Source: Rhizobium sp. NFR07 (lineage in GTDB: Bacteria > Pseudomonadota > Alphaproteobacteria > Rhizobiales > Rhizobiaceae). From it: a stretch of DNA of 64,000 bases. The position numbers were made by a program, and so were the translations under genes. The stretch spans positions 248,001-312,000 of the forward strand of contig NZ_FOKM01000005.1 of the NCBI RefSeq assembly GCF_900111905.1. Reading direction: 5' to 3'. Positions 48,641 to 58,100 of the stretch are shown here, one piece after another. Every line of letters begins with the position of its first letter. Position 1 is the first letter of the stretch. The notes below the pieces were generated by a model, which did not search any database, had not been told where the DNA came from, and saw nothing but the letters and a program-made list of their open reading frames with translations.

Positions 48641-48741
48641 ATGAGACGCCCAAAAATGTGGCGATGACGCCGCAATTGCCGCTTCCTTGGGCTTGACAAA
48701 AAGCCGGAACCGGCCCGCAGCGAACCCTTAAAGGTTTTAGA

Positions 48742-49746
48742 ATGTTTGGCTTCCTTCTGCGGCGTCTCGCCGTATTGATCCCGACTTTCCTCGGGGTCTC
48801 CATCATCGCCTTCTCGTTCATCCGGCTTCTGCCGGGTGATCCGGTGGCGCTTCTGTCCGGCGAACGCGTCATGTCGCCCGAGCGCCATGCGCAGATCAGC
48901 GCCCAGCTCGGCATGGACCGGCCGATGGTCATCCAGTATTTCGACTATCTCGGCGGCGTGCTGACGGGTGACTTCGGTTCCTCGATCGTCTCCAAGAAGC
49001 CGATCATCGACCAGTTCTTCGCGCTGTTCCCGGCGACCGTCGAACTGTCGCTCTGTGCCATGTTCATCGCCATCGTGCTCGGCATTCCGGCCGGCGTGAT
49101 CGCGGCGATGAAGCGCGGCTCGATCTTCGACCAGGGCCTGATGGGCATCGCGCTCGTCGGTTATTCCATGCCGATCTTCTGGTGGGGCCTGCTTCTCATC
49201 ATCCTTTTCTCCGGCATCCTACAATGGTTCCCGGTCTCGGGCCGCATCTCGCTGATGTTCTATTTCCCGCAGGTCACCGGCTTCATGCTGATCGATAGTC
49301 TGATCTCCGGCCAGAAGGGTGCCTTCGCCTCGGCCGTCAGCCACCTGGCGCTGCCGTCGATCGTGCTGGCGACCATTCCGCTCGCCGTCATCGCCCGCCA
49401 GACCCGTTCGGCCATGCTGGAAGTCCTGTCCGAAGACTACGTCCGCACCGCCCGCGCCAAGGGCCTGTCGCCCTTCCGCGTCGTCGGTGTCCACGCGCTG
49501 CGCAACGCCATGATCCCGGTCATCACCACGATCGGCCTGCAGATCGGCGTCATGCTGGCCGGCGCCATCCTGACCGAGACGATCTTCTCCTGGCCGGGCA
49601 TCGGCAAGTGGATGGTCGACAGCGTGTTCCGTCGCGACTACCCGGTCATCCAGGGTGGCCTGCTTCTGATCGCCGGCATCATCATGACCGTCAATCTCAT
49701 CGTTGATCTGCTCTACGGCCTGATCAACCCGAGAATTCGTCACTAG
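48742..49746 (+). CDS. dppB: Dipeptide ABC transporter permease DppB
   Basis: The 334-residue inner-membrane permease has about six transmembrane segments, the N-terminal LLRRLAVLIPTFLGVSIIAFSFIRLLPGDP of DppB/OppB proteins, and the EAA loop EDYVRTARAKGLSPFRVVGVHALRNAMIPV that contacts the ATPases. It forms the pore with DppC. The gene lies about 160 bases after dppA, behind the attenuating hairpin, and 26 bases before dppC. Confidence 0.94.
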   Translation: MFGFLLRRLAVLIPTFLGVSIIAFSFIRLLPGDPVALLSGERVMSPERHAQISAQLGMDRPMVIQYFDYLGGVLTGDFGSSIVSKKPIIDQFFALFPATVELSLCAMFIAIVLGIPAGVIAAMKRGSIFDQGLMGIALVGYSMPIFWWGLLLIILFSGILQWFPVSGRISLMFYFPQVTGFMLIDSLISGQKGAFASAVSHLALPSIVLATIPLAVIARQTRSAMLEVLSEDYVRTARAKGLSPFRVVGVHALRNAMIPVITTIGLQIGVMLAGAILTETIFSWPGIGKWMVDSVFRRDYPVIQGGLLLIAGIIMTVNLIVDLLYGLINPRIRH

Positions 49747-49772
49747 TCCGCCGAGAAGAAGGAAAAAATCCC

Positions 49773-50690
49773 ATGGCAGATGCAACCGTCAACAAGACCT
49801 CCGCGCCGGTGACGAGCGGCCAGATGCGCCGCCAGATGCTCAAGGAGTTCTGGTTCTATTTCTCCGAAAACCGCGGCGCCGTGATCGGCCTCTACGTTTT
49901 CGTCGCTCTCGTCATCGTCGCGGTCTTCGCGCCGCTGATCGCCCCGCACTCGCCCTTCGAACAGTATCGCGACGCGGTGCTGACGCCGCCGGTATGGCAG
50001 CAGGGCGGTAGCTGGACCTACATCCTCGGCACCGATCCGGTCGGCCGCGACATCCTTTCGCGCCTGATCTACGGCGCCCAGTATTCGCTGTTCATCGGTG
50101 TGTTCGTGACGACGCTGTCGCTCGTCGGCGGCATCCTCGTCGGCCTGATCGCCGGTTATTACCGCGGCTGGGTCGATACCGTGATCATGCGCCTGATGGA
50201 CATCATCCTGGCGTTTCCGTCGCTGCTTCTGGCGCTGGTTCTGGTCGCCATCCTCGGCCCGAGCCTGACCAACGGCATGATCGCCATCGCGCTGACGCTG
50301 CAGCCGCATTTCGTGCGCCTGACGCGTGCAGCCGTGATGGCCGAGAAGACCCGCGACTACGTGACAGCCGCCCGCATTGCCGGCGCGAGCCCGCTGCGCC
50401 TGATGTTCCGCACCATCCTGCCGAACTGCACCGCGCCGCTGATCGTCCAGGCGACGCTGTCCTTCTCCAACGCGATCCTCGACGCGGCAGCCCTCGGCTT
50501 CCTCGGCATGGGCGCCCAGCCGCCGGCTCCCGAATGGGGCACGATGCTGGCCGAAGCCCGCGAATTCATCCTGCGCGCCTGGTGGGTCGTCACCTTCCCG
50601 GGCCTTGCAATCCTCATCACCGTTCTTGCCATCAACCTGATGGGCGACGGCCTGCGCGACGCGCTTGACCCGAAACTGAAGAGGTCCTGA
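49773..50690 (+). CDS. dppC: Dipeptide ABC transporter permease DppC
   Basis: The 305-residue permease has the DppC/OppC N-terminal extension with one membrane segment (GAVIGLYVFVALVIVAVFAPLIAPHSPFE), then HILGTDPVGRD-like ILGTDPVGRDILSRLIYGAQYSL and the EAA loop TRDYVTAARIAGASPLRLMFRTILPNC. A ribosome-binding site (GAGAAGAAGGAAAA) precedes the ATG. The stop is two bases from the dppD ATG. Confidence 0.94.
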   Translation: MADATVNKTSAPVTSGQMRRQMLKEFWFYFSENRGAVIGLYVFVALVIVAVFAPLIAPHSPFEQYRDAVLTPPVWQQGGSWTYILGTDPVGRDILSRLIYGAQYSLFIGVFVTTLSLVGGILVGLIAGYYRGWVDTVIMRLMDIILAFPSLLLALVLVAILGPSLTNGMIAIALTLQPHFVRLTRAAVMAEKTRDYVTAARIAGASPLRLMFRTILPNCTAPLIVQATLSFSNAILDAAALGFLGMGAQPPAPEWGTMLAEAREFILRAWWVVTFPGLAILITVLAINLMGDGLRDALDPKLKRS

Positions 50691-50692
50691 TC

Positions 50693-51568
50693 ATGGCGCT
50701 TCTGCAAATCGACAATCTCACCGTCGAATTCGAAACCGCAACCGGCTGGTTCCGTGCCGTCGACGGCGTCTCCATCTCGGTCGACAAGGGCGAAGTGCTC
50801 GCCATCGTCGGTGAATCCGGTTCCGGCAAGTCGGTCTCGATGCTGGCCGTCATGGGCCTCCTGCCGTGGACGGCAAAGATCACCGCCGACCGCATGCTGT
50901 TCGAAGGCCAGGACATCCAGGCCCTGAGCCCGGCTGCGCGCCGCAAGCTGATCGGCAAGGATATCGCCATGATCTTCCAGGAGCCGGTCGCAAGCCTCAA
51001 CCCTTGCTTCACCGTCGGCTTCCAGATCGAGGAAGTGCTGCGCATTCACCTCGGCCTGAACAAGAAGGATCGTCGTGCCCGCGCCATCGAACTGTTCAAG
51101 CTCGTCGGCCTGCCGAACCCGGAAGAACGCCTCAACAGCTTCCCGCACCAGATGTCGGGAGGCCAGTGCCAGCGCGTGATGATCGCGATCGCGATCGCCT
51201 GCGACCCGAAGCTCCTGATCGCCGACGAGCCGACCACCGCGCTCGACGTGACGATCCAGAAGCAGATCCTCGATCTCATCATGGACCTGCAGGTACGCAC
51301 CGGCATGGGCCTGATCATGATCACCCATGACATGGGCGTCGTGGCCGAGACCGCCGACCGCGTCGTCGTGCAATACAAGGGCCGCAAGATGGAGGAGGCC
51401 GACGTGCTTTCCCTCTTCGAGAACCCGAAGAGCAACTATACCAAGGCGCTTCTGGCGGCCCTGCCGGAAAACGCCACCGGCGACCGCCTGACCACCGTTT
51501 CCGCCTTCTTCGACGGCAATCCGGAGCCTGCCCCCTCGGCGGCGCCAAGTGCTGGAGCAAACGCATGA
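50693..51568 (+). CDS. dppD: Dipeptide ABC transporter ATPase DppD
   Basis: The 291-residue ATPase has Walker A GESGSGKS, the signature MSGGQCQRV and Walker [15 protein letters not shown]-terminal extension after [13 protein letters not shown] corresponds to the oligopeptide transporter C-terminal region. The unusual Cys in the signature replaces the more common Arg/Glu, also seen in some homologues. It begins two bases after dppC and overlaps dppF by four bases. Confidence 0.92.
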   Translation: MALLQIDNLTVEFETATGWFRAVDGVSISVDKGEVLAIVGESGSGKSVSMLAVMGLLPWTAKITADRMLFEGQDIQALSPAARRKLIGKDIAMIFQEPVASLNPCFTVGFQIEEVLRIHLGLNKKDRRARAIELFKLVGLPNPEERLNSFPHQMSGGQCQRVMIAIAIACDPKLLIADEPTTALDVTIQKQILDLIMDLQVRTGMGLIMITHDMGVVAETADRVVVQYKGRKMEEADVLSLFENPKSNYTKALLAALPENATGDRLTTVSAFFDGNPEPAPSAAPSAGANA

Positions 51569-52419
51569 GCGACACCAAGACCACCGACACCATGCTCGAA
51601 GTGCGCGACATCAAGCGCGACTACGAACTGCCGGCCGGCTTCATGAAGCCGAAGAAGACCGTCCATGCGGTAAAGGGCGTGTCCTTCAAGCTGGAACGCG
51701 GCAAGACGCTGGCGATCGTCGGTGAATCGGGCTGCGGCAAGTCAACGCTCGCCCGCATGATCACCTTCATCGACGAGCCGACCGCCGGCGAGCTGATCAT
51801 CGACGGCCAGAAGATGGACACCCGCCCGGGCCACCTGACGCCCGAAATGCGCCAGAAGGTGCAGATCGTCTTCCAGAACCCTTACGGCTCGCTCAACCCG
51901 CGCCAGAAGATCGGCGACGTTCTTGGCGAACCGCTGGCGATCAACACCTCGATGCCGGCTTCCGAGCGTCGTGACCGCGCCACCGAGATGCTGATCAAGG
52001 TCGGCCTCGGCCCGGAGCACTACAACCGCTATCCGCACATGTTCTCCGGCGGCCAGCGCCAGCGTATCGCCATTGCCCGCGCGCTGATGATGAACCCGAA
52101 GCTGCTCGTCCTCGACGAGCCGGTCTCGGCGCTCGACCTTTCGGTCCAGGCCCAGGTGCTGAACCTGCTCGCCGACCTGCAGGACGAATTCGACCTCACC
52201 TACGTCTTCATCAGCCACGACCTGTCGGTCGTCCGCTACATCGCCGACGAGGTGATGGTGATGTATTTTGGCGAGGCGGTCGAATACGGCACGCGCGACG
52301 AGGTGTTTTCGGCGCCGAAGCACGAATATACGCAGACCCTGTTCAAGGCGACGCCGCGTGCCGACGTGGACTCGATCCGGGCACGTGTTGCCAAGAAGAA
52401 GGCTGCTTCGGCGGCTTAA
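51565..52419 (+). CDS. dppF: Dipeptide ABC transporter ATPase DppF
   Basis: The 284-residue second ATPase has Walker A GESGCGKS, signature FSGGQRQRI and Walker B LLVLDEPVSALD, with the YGSLNPRQKIG Q-loop region typical of DppF/OppF. The ATG overlaps the dppD stop (ATGA), so translation is coupled. It is the last gene of the dppABCDF operon. The C-terminal tail is short and basic. A repeat-rich spacer follows. Confidence 0.93.
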   Translation: MSDTKTTDTMLEVRDIKRDYELPAGFMKPKKTVHAVKGVSFKLERGKTLAIVGESGCGKSTLARMITFIDEPTAGELIIDGQKMDTRPGHLTPEMRQKVQIVFQNPYGSLNPRQKIGDVLGEPLAINTSMPASERRDRATEMLIKVGLGPEHYNRYPHMFSGGQRQRIAIARALMMNPKLLVLDEPVSALDLSVQAQVLNLLADLQDEFDLTYVFISHDLSVVRYIADEVMVMYFGEAVEYGTRDEVFSAPKHEYTQTLFKATPRADVDSIRARVAKKKAASAA

Positions 52420-52467
52420 GCAGGTCACTTCAAAAGCCCCTCACCCGCCTCCGCTGCGCTCGGCGCG

Positions 52468-52546
52468 CCCTCTCCCCGTAAACGGGGCGAGGGGAATTCA
52501 AAAACGCTTCGGTTAACTTCCTTCTCCCCGTCTGCGGGGAGAAGGT
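52468..52546. repeat. Paired GC-rich palindromes (CTCCCCG type) after dppF
   Basis: Two hairpins lie close together: CTCTCCCCGT-AAAC-GGGGCGAGG near 52468-52495 and CCTTCTCCCCGTCTGCGGGGAGAAGG at 52521-52546. They are flanked by CCCCTCACCCGCC and GGCGGATGAGGGG, themselves inverted, so the whole 52437-52567 stretch folds as one nested structure. Elements of this kind are scattered in rhizobial intergenic DNA. Confidence 0.6.
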
Positions 52547-52604
52547 GCCGGCAGGCGGATGAGGGGCAATCGCGTGCTCCACTCCAAGCCATACCCCCTC
52601 ACCA

Positions 52605-52762
52605 ACAAAATCTATGACTTAGCCTTCGGCAAGATCATGATTTGTAACCTCTCCCGCCGAGGGAGAGGTAGGGCGTCGAGGGCGCGGCACCGGTATCTCT
52701 CCCCCTTGTGGGAGAGAAAGCGATTTCGAAATCTTAGCCAAAGGCTAAGTTTCAGAAATCGC
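52605..52762. repeat. MITE-like element with terminal inverted repeats
   Basis: The left end (AAAATCTATGACTTAGCCTT) and the right end, read inverted (GCGATTTCTGAAACTTAGCC then TTTGG), share CTTAGCCTT-x-GG with flanking similarity. Between them are two hairpins, CCTCTCCC-GCCGA-GGGAGAGG and TCTCTCCC-CCTTGT-GGGAGAGA. It contains no gene and is about 155 bases long. Confidence 0.5.
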
Positions 52763-52799
52763 AAGTGATGGGATCTGCACCACACTTTTCCCCTTCAAC

Positions 52800-54881
52800 C
52801 TACTCCACAAACACCCGCACCGTCGCCGCCCTGCCTGCACTGTCGATCACCGTCAGCGTCGAAAACCCCGCGCCTTCCGGCAGCCATTGGTTGATGCGGC
52901 GGCGGGAAAGATCGGCGAGCGGCTTGCCGTTGGCGAGCCAGCGGAACGGCGGGCGACCGCCCTGTAGTTTCAGGACGAGCGGCGAAATATCTCCCGACAG
53001 TGCGCCGAGATCGACCTTCGCACCTTCCGGCGGATAGACGATCTGCGGCGCGGCCTCGCGGCTCGACGCGCGAACCAGACCGCTTGCCGTTATCGCAAAA
53101 CGCCGCTGCCCGATCGGCAGATCGGTCTGCGCCAGCCGCACTGCGCCGGGCGGGGCGGATGGATGCGGGGTGATCGGCACGCCGGAGCGGGAAAAGGCCT
53201 CGAACAGGATCGGCGCCGCCGTCTGGTAGCCGGCGATGCCGGGCACGGCGCCATTGTCGGGCCTGCCGACCCAGACGCCCAGCACATAACGCCCGTCATA
53301 ACCGACCGACCAGGCATCGCGATAGCCGTAACTCGTCCCCGTCTTGTAGGCGATGCCGAGTTTTCGGCTGCCGGTTGGCGGCAGCACGTCGGACAACGCA
53401 TCGGTGACGTTCCAGATCGCCTGGCGCTCCAGGATCGGCTCATTGTCCAGCATCGCCGGCTGCTCGTCTATGCCGTTGCCGACCCGCACAGGCTGGCCGC
53501 CATCGGCGAGCGCCGCATAGCTTTGCACCAGATCCTTGAGCGTGATGCCGACGCCGCCGAGACCGATCGCCAGTCCCGGCGCCTCGTTCGGCGGCAGGAC
53601 CGGCCTCACGTCGGCGCGGCGAAACCGGATCATCAGCCGCGACGGGCCGACCGCATCGAGCAAGCGCACCGCCGGCACGTTGAGCGACAGTTGCAGGGCC
53701 TGGCGCACCGTCACGTCGCCCTGGTAGGTCATGTCGAAATTCTTCGGCCGGTAGCCGAAGAAATCCGCCGGGCGATCCTCGATCATCGTTTCCTGGGAGA
53801 CGAGCCCCTGTTCGAAGGCAAGCCCGTAGATGAAGGGCTTCAAGGTAGAACCGGGCGAACGCAGCCGCCGCGTCATGTCGATCCAGCCGGATCGTCCGGC
53901 ATCGAAATAATCTGCCGATCCCACCTCGCCTACTATTTCCCCGGTCGTCGCATCGGCCATCACCATAGCAAGCGACACCTTTGGGGCGAGCTTGGCCGAG
54001 GCATCGCGCGCCACCTCCTCCAGCTTCTGCTGGATATTGCGCTTCAGCGTGCTGCGGTATTCCTCCGCGTTCGGCTTTCTACGGATGGCGGCTTCGGCAA
54101 GATGCGCGGCATAGGCTGGCAGTTGCAGCCTGCGCTGCGGGATCACGTCATGGGAAGCACGCTCCGCCTCACCCTCCCCCGTAACCTCGGAAACGGCGGG
54201 ACGGGTGAGAACGCGTTCCCGCGCCGCAAGCGCCATCTTCGGATTTCGATCCGGGCGACGGGATTCCGGTGATTGCGGCAGGGCGACGAGAAGGGCCGCC
54301 TCCGCCACCGTCAGCCGCTTCGGCTCCTTGCCGAACCAGGCGAGGCTTGCGGCGCGGATCCCCTCCAGATTGCCGCCATAGGGGGCGTGGGTGAGATAGA
54401 GCTGCAGGATCTCCCGCTTGCCGAGCCGCCGCTCGATCTGGATGGCGCGGGCGAGCTGCAGCAGTTTTGCGGAAAGGGAGCGGGTCTCCCGCGGCTCGAT
54501 CAGCCGAGCCACCTGCATGGAAAGCGTGGAGGCACCGGAGACGATCCGGCCATTGGTGACGAGCTGGAACGCCGCACGCCCGATCGCCCATGGGTCGATG
54601 CCGCCATGCTCGTAGAAGCGACGATCCTCATAGGCGATCAGCATGTCGAGGAAACGCGGGTCGACATCCTCGACATCCGTCTTCAGCCGCCAGCGGCCCT
54701 GCGGCGTGGCGAAGGCGCGGAGCAGCTCGCCATCGGAATCCAGCACCTCGCGCGAGACGGTGGTGGCATTCTCCAGCGGCGGCGGATAGGCGCGATCGGC
54801 CCATTCCAGACCGAGCCAGGCCGCCCCCGCCAGAATGAGGCAGGTGCCGACACCGATCGAGAATTTCCACCTGCGCTTCAT
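52800..54881 (-). CDS. pbpC: Penicillin-binding protein 1C
   Basis: The 693-residue bifunctional enzyme makes and cross-links peptidoglycan. A membrane anchor lies at about 8-26. The GT51 transglycosylase domain has the catalytic Glu85 in YEDRRFYEHGGIDP and SGASTLSMQVARL. The transpeptidase domain has SxxK in SPGSTLKPF near 344, SLN near 398 and KTG in YKTGTSYGYRDAW near 513. A C-terminal BiPBP_C domain starts about 600 (LVLKLQGGRPPFRWLANGKPL). It is downstream of the alpha-2-macroglobulin gene on the same strand, the pairing known from E. coli pbpC-yfhM. Confidence 0.94.
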   Translation of the reverse strand: MKRRWKFSIGVGTCLILAGAAWLGLEWADRAYPPPLENATTVSREVLDSDGELLRAFATPQGRWRLKTDVEDVDPRFLDMLIAYEDRRFYEHGGIDPWAIGRAAFQLVTNGRIVSGASTLSMQVARLIEPRETRSLSAKLLQLARAIQIERRLGKREILQLYLTHAPYGGNLEGIRAASLAWFGKEPKRLTVAEAALLVALPQSPESRRPDRNPKMALAARERVLTRPAVSEVTGEGEAERASHDVIPQRRLQLPAYAAHLAEAAIRRKPNAEEYRSTLKRNIQQKLEEVARDASAKLAPKVSLAMVMADATTGEIVGEVGSADYFDAGRSGWIDMTRRLRSPGSTLKPFIYGLAFEQGLVSQETMIEDRPADFFGYRPKNFDMTYQGDVTVRQALQLSLNVPAVRLLDAVGPSRLMIRFRRADVRPVLPPNEAPGLAIGLGGVGITLKDLVQSYAALADGGQPVRVGNGIDEQPAMLDNEPILERQAIWNVTDALSDVLPPTGSRKLGIAYKTGTSYGYRDAWSVGYDGRYVLGVWVGRPDNGAVPGIAGYQTAAPILFEAFSRSGVPITPHPSAPPGAVRLAQTDLPIGQRRFAITASGLVRASSREAAPQIVYPPEGAKVDLGALSGDISPLVLKLQGGRPPFRWLANGKPLADLSRRRINQWLPEGAGFSTLTVIDSAGRAATVRVFVE

Positions 54882-54959
54882 ATGAGATCTTCTGTTTGTT
54901 TTGGCCTCCCGGCATATGCCGGAATATCAGTCTGCACTTGCATCAGTGGCGCCGGCGCC

Positions 54960-55150
54960 CCCTCATCCGGCTGCCTCCGCTTTTCCTGCAAGAGATTCAA
55001 TCGCCTATGAAGCAAGTCCCCCTCTGGCCTGCCGGCCATCTCCCCCACAAGGGGGAGAAGACTCGCCGCAATCACCTGCCTCGATTGGGCTGTAGCGGTG
55101 AGGCTGGGTAAGCCCTCCCCCTTGTGGGGAGGGTTGGGAGGGGTCTTCTC
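54960..55150. repeat. Cluster of GGGGGAGA-type palindromes between the macroglobulin gene and pbpC
   Basis: Hairpins ATCTCCCCC-ACAA-GGGGGAGA (about 55039-55060) and CCCTCCCCC-TTGT-GGGGAGGG (about 55115-55137) lie in the 285-base spacer. They resemble the hairpins of the post-dppF region. The pair may break the transcript or be inserted repeats. Confidence 0.6.
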
Positions 55151-55166
55151 TTCATATGCTCCGACA

Positions 55167-58100
55167 TCACTGCCCCCCAACAACCTCCATCTTGCCCATC
55201 GCCGTGCGTGCGGAAAACTGCGGACGGTACATGTCCTCCACCTGCGCGGCCGGATGATCGTAGACACCGGGCGTCACGGCGCGGACGACATAGGCCAGCG
55301 TGATCTGCCGGTTGTCGCCCTGGGAGCGATCAAAAGCGGCGACGAAGCGGTCGTTGCGGAATTCCGTATGGGCCGCCTGCACTTCCTCGATCCAGTCGAA
55401 ATTGGTGAGGTTCGCGCTGTTGACGATCGACGGATTGTCGATCTCGAAACCGGCGGGCAGGAGATCGGTGACGACGATGCGCGATGGCCAGTCGTTGGTC
55501 TCGGTGACATTAAGCACCACGACATAGCGCTCGTTCTGCTGTGCGGCGCTGACATTCGCCTCTTCGCCGGCCATGGTGTAATAGGTCCGCGAAATCTCGA
55601 ACCCATCGCCCCCGGCCGGCAGCGGCGTGGCGGGTGCGGCAACGGTGGTGATGGCAGCCGACAGCGGATCGCCGCTGTCGTTGCGCACCGTCAGCGGATG
55701 GTCGAGCAGGACATCGCCCGCCATCTGCGACATCAGCGTGCCGGTATGGGCAGCGCCGTTGACGTTGAGGCGGAGACTGTCATCACCGTTCTGCAGGGCG
55801 CGGGCGGCGAGCAGCATCCAGGTCTGCTCCTGGGTGCTGGTATATTTCTTGGCGCTCCACTCCTTGGCGACGACATCCGCCAATGCCGGCACGATCGGCG
55901 GCACCGGCCGGCTTTCGGCGGCAAGCGCCAGCACGGCCGCACCATCACGCAGCGACGAACCGTAATCGGAGCGGGCAAGGCTGACCTTATGAACCTGCGC
56001 ATCCGCCGACATCTGCAGCGCGGCATTGAAGATCGCCTGCGAGCGCTGGCCGTCGCCGTAAAGCGAGAGTGCTGCCGCGATATGCGCCTTGGCGAGTGGC
56101 GTCGGGAAATCGCCGAGCATCGTGTCGGCGTAATAGCGCAGATCGCTGATCGCCGCCTTGCGGTTGCGGGCGAGCACGTAGAGCGCATAGGCGATCTGGT
56201 TGCCCTGGTCGCGGACATTGGTCGTGTAGGCGAGCGTGTTCTGCAGGTTTTCCAGCGCCTGGACGAGCGGCTTTTCCGGCACGTCGTAACCCTGTTCGCG
56301 CGCCCGCGAGAGGAAGTCGCTCACATAGGCATCGAGCCAGAGATCGCTGCCCGCACCATCAGGCCCCCAGAGGCCGAAACTGCCGGCGGAGGCCTGGAAG
56401 GAGAGGACACGATAGATCGCATCCTGCACCCGCTTCTTCACCTCGGCATCGTCGGCAAGCCCGTTCTGTACCGCCATTTCGCTCAGATAGAGCAGCGGCA
56501 GGGCACGGCTCGTCGTCTGCTCGGCGCAGCCATAGGGGTAGCGGCTGAGGCTCATCAGCAGCGCCGGCACGTCGAACGCATTCGAGCGGCTGACATTGAC
56601 GCTGACCGAAGCGCCCTGGAGGACGCTGTCGGCCAGAAGATTGCCGTCTACCGTAACGCTGGCACCCGGCTTGAGATCGACCAGCCGCCGTTCCGTCACC
56701 GGCATGGCCGCCGGGCGGACAGGGATATTGAGTACCTGATCGACGGAAAGACCGGAGCTGTTGGCGAGCTTGATCGAAACCGTGCCGTCGCCGGGCTCGA
56801 TGCCGACCAGCGGCAGGGTGACACTCGTCTTTCCACCAGCGGCCAATTCAACCGGTTTGACGGCGCTCTGGCCGATGGCGACCGCATCGCTGGTCTCAAC
56901 GGTGAGGTCATAGGTGCCGGCCGGTCCATCGGTATTGGCGATGTCGAGCCTCAGATTGCTGTCGTCTCCGGGCGCCAGGAAACGCGGCAGGCTGGAGGTA
57001 ATGACGATCGGATCGCGGATGATCACATCCTTGACGCCGTGACCGACGCCGGATTTCGACCAGGCGACGGCCATGACCCGCGCCGTGCCGTTGAACTGCG
57101 GGACGTCGAAGGAGACCTTCGCCTTGCCCTCCGCGTCCAGTTTCACCGGACCGGAGAAGAATGCCACCAGCTTTTCCTTCGGCGGGCTTGCCTGCAGCGC
57201 CATGCTGCCGCCATCGCCACCGGTTCTGAGACGCCCGGTCGCACCGAGCGAACCATCGATCAGCCGACCGTAGATATCGCGGATTTCGAGCCCGAGGCGA
57301 CGCTGGCCAAAGTACCAGTCGTCGGGTGCGGGCGGCTCGTAACGGGTGAGATTGAGAATGCCGACATCGACAGCCGCGACCGTGACATAGGCGTCTTCAT
57401 TGGCGCCGGCACCCGCCACCTGCAGCGAGATATCGAGCGGCTGGCGCGGCAGCGTCTTGTCCGGTGCCTCGATGGCGATCGCGAGATCACGCGCTTCCGG
57501 ATCGACCTTCAGCCAGGTAATGCCGATTGCCCGCATCGGCATGCGGCTTTCGCGGGCCTCACCGGGACGATAGAGCGTCGCGGTGACGTAGGAACCTGCG
57601 CCCCAATCGGCGGTCACGGGGATTTCGACCTCGCCGCCATTCTCGGAAATGCTGGCGGTCTCGACGGTGATCAGCTCTTCGGAGCCGGCCATGACCATCA
57701 GTTCGCCGGCATAACGCGAGGAGACCTTGAGCTTGGCCGTATCACCAACCTTGTAGCTCGGCTTGTCGAGCGCGACTTCCAGTGCATCCGGCGTTTCCGT
57801 CGATGTGGCGGTGACGAACCAGCCAGCATCGAACTCGACGCTGGAGGCCGGACCGCCGATATCGGTAGTCTCGACCTCAAGGCGGTAGCGACCCCATTCG
57901 ACCGGCACGGACACGCGCCCGCCATCTGTCGTCACGTCGGTGGTGCCGTTGGCGACCTGACGCGTGCGGGTGATGGGCTCGTAGCGCCACGAATTGCCGT
58001 CGCGATACCACTGGTAATCCTGATCGACCTTGACCAGCTTCCACGGCAGACCCTTCGAAGCCTGCTTGGCGCCGGCCTCATCGACGAGGATCAAGTTGAA

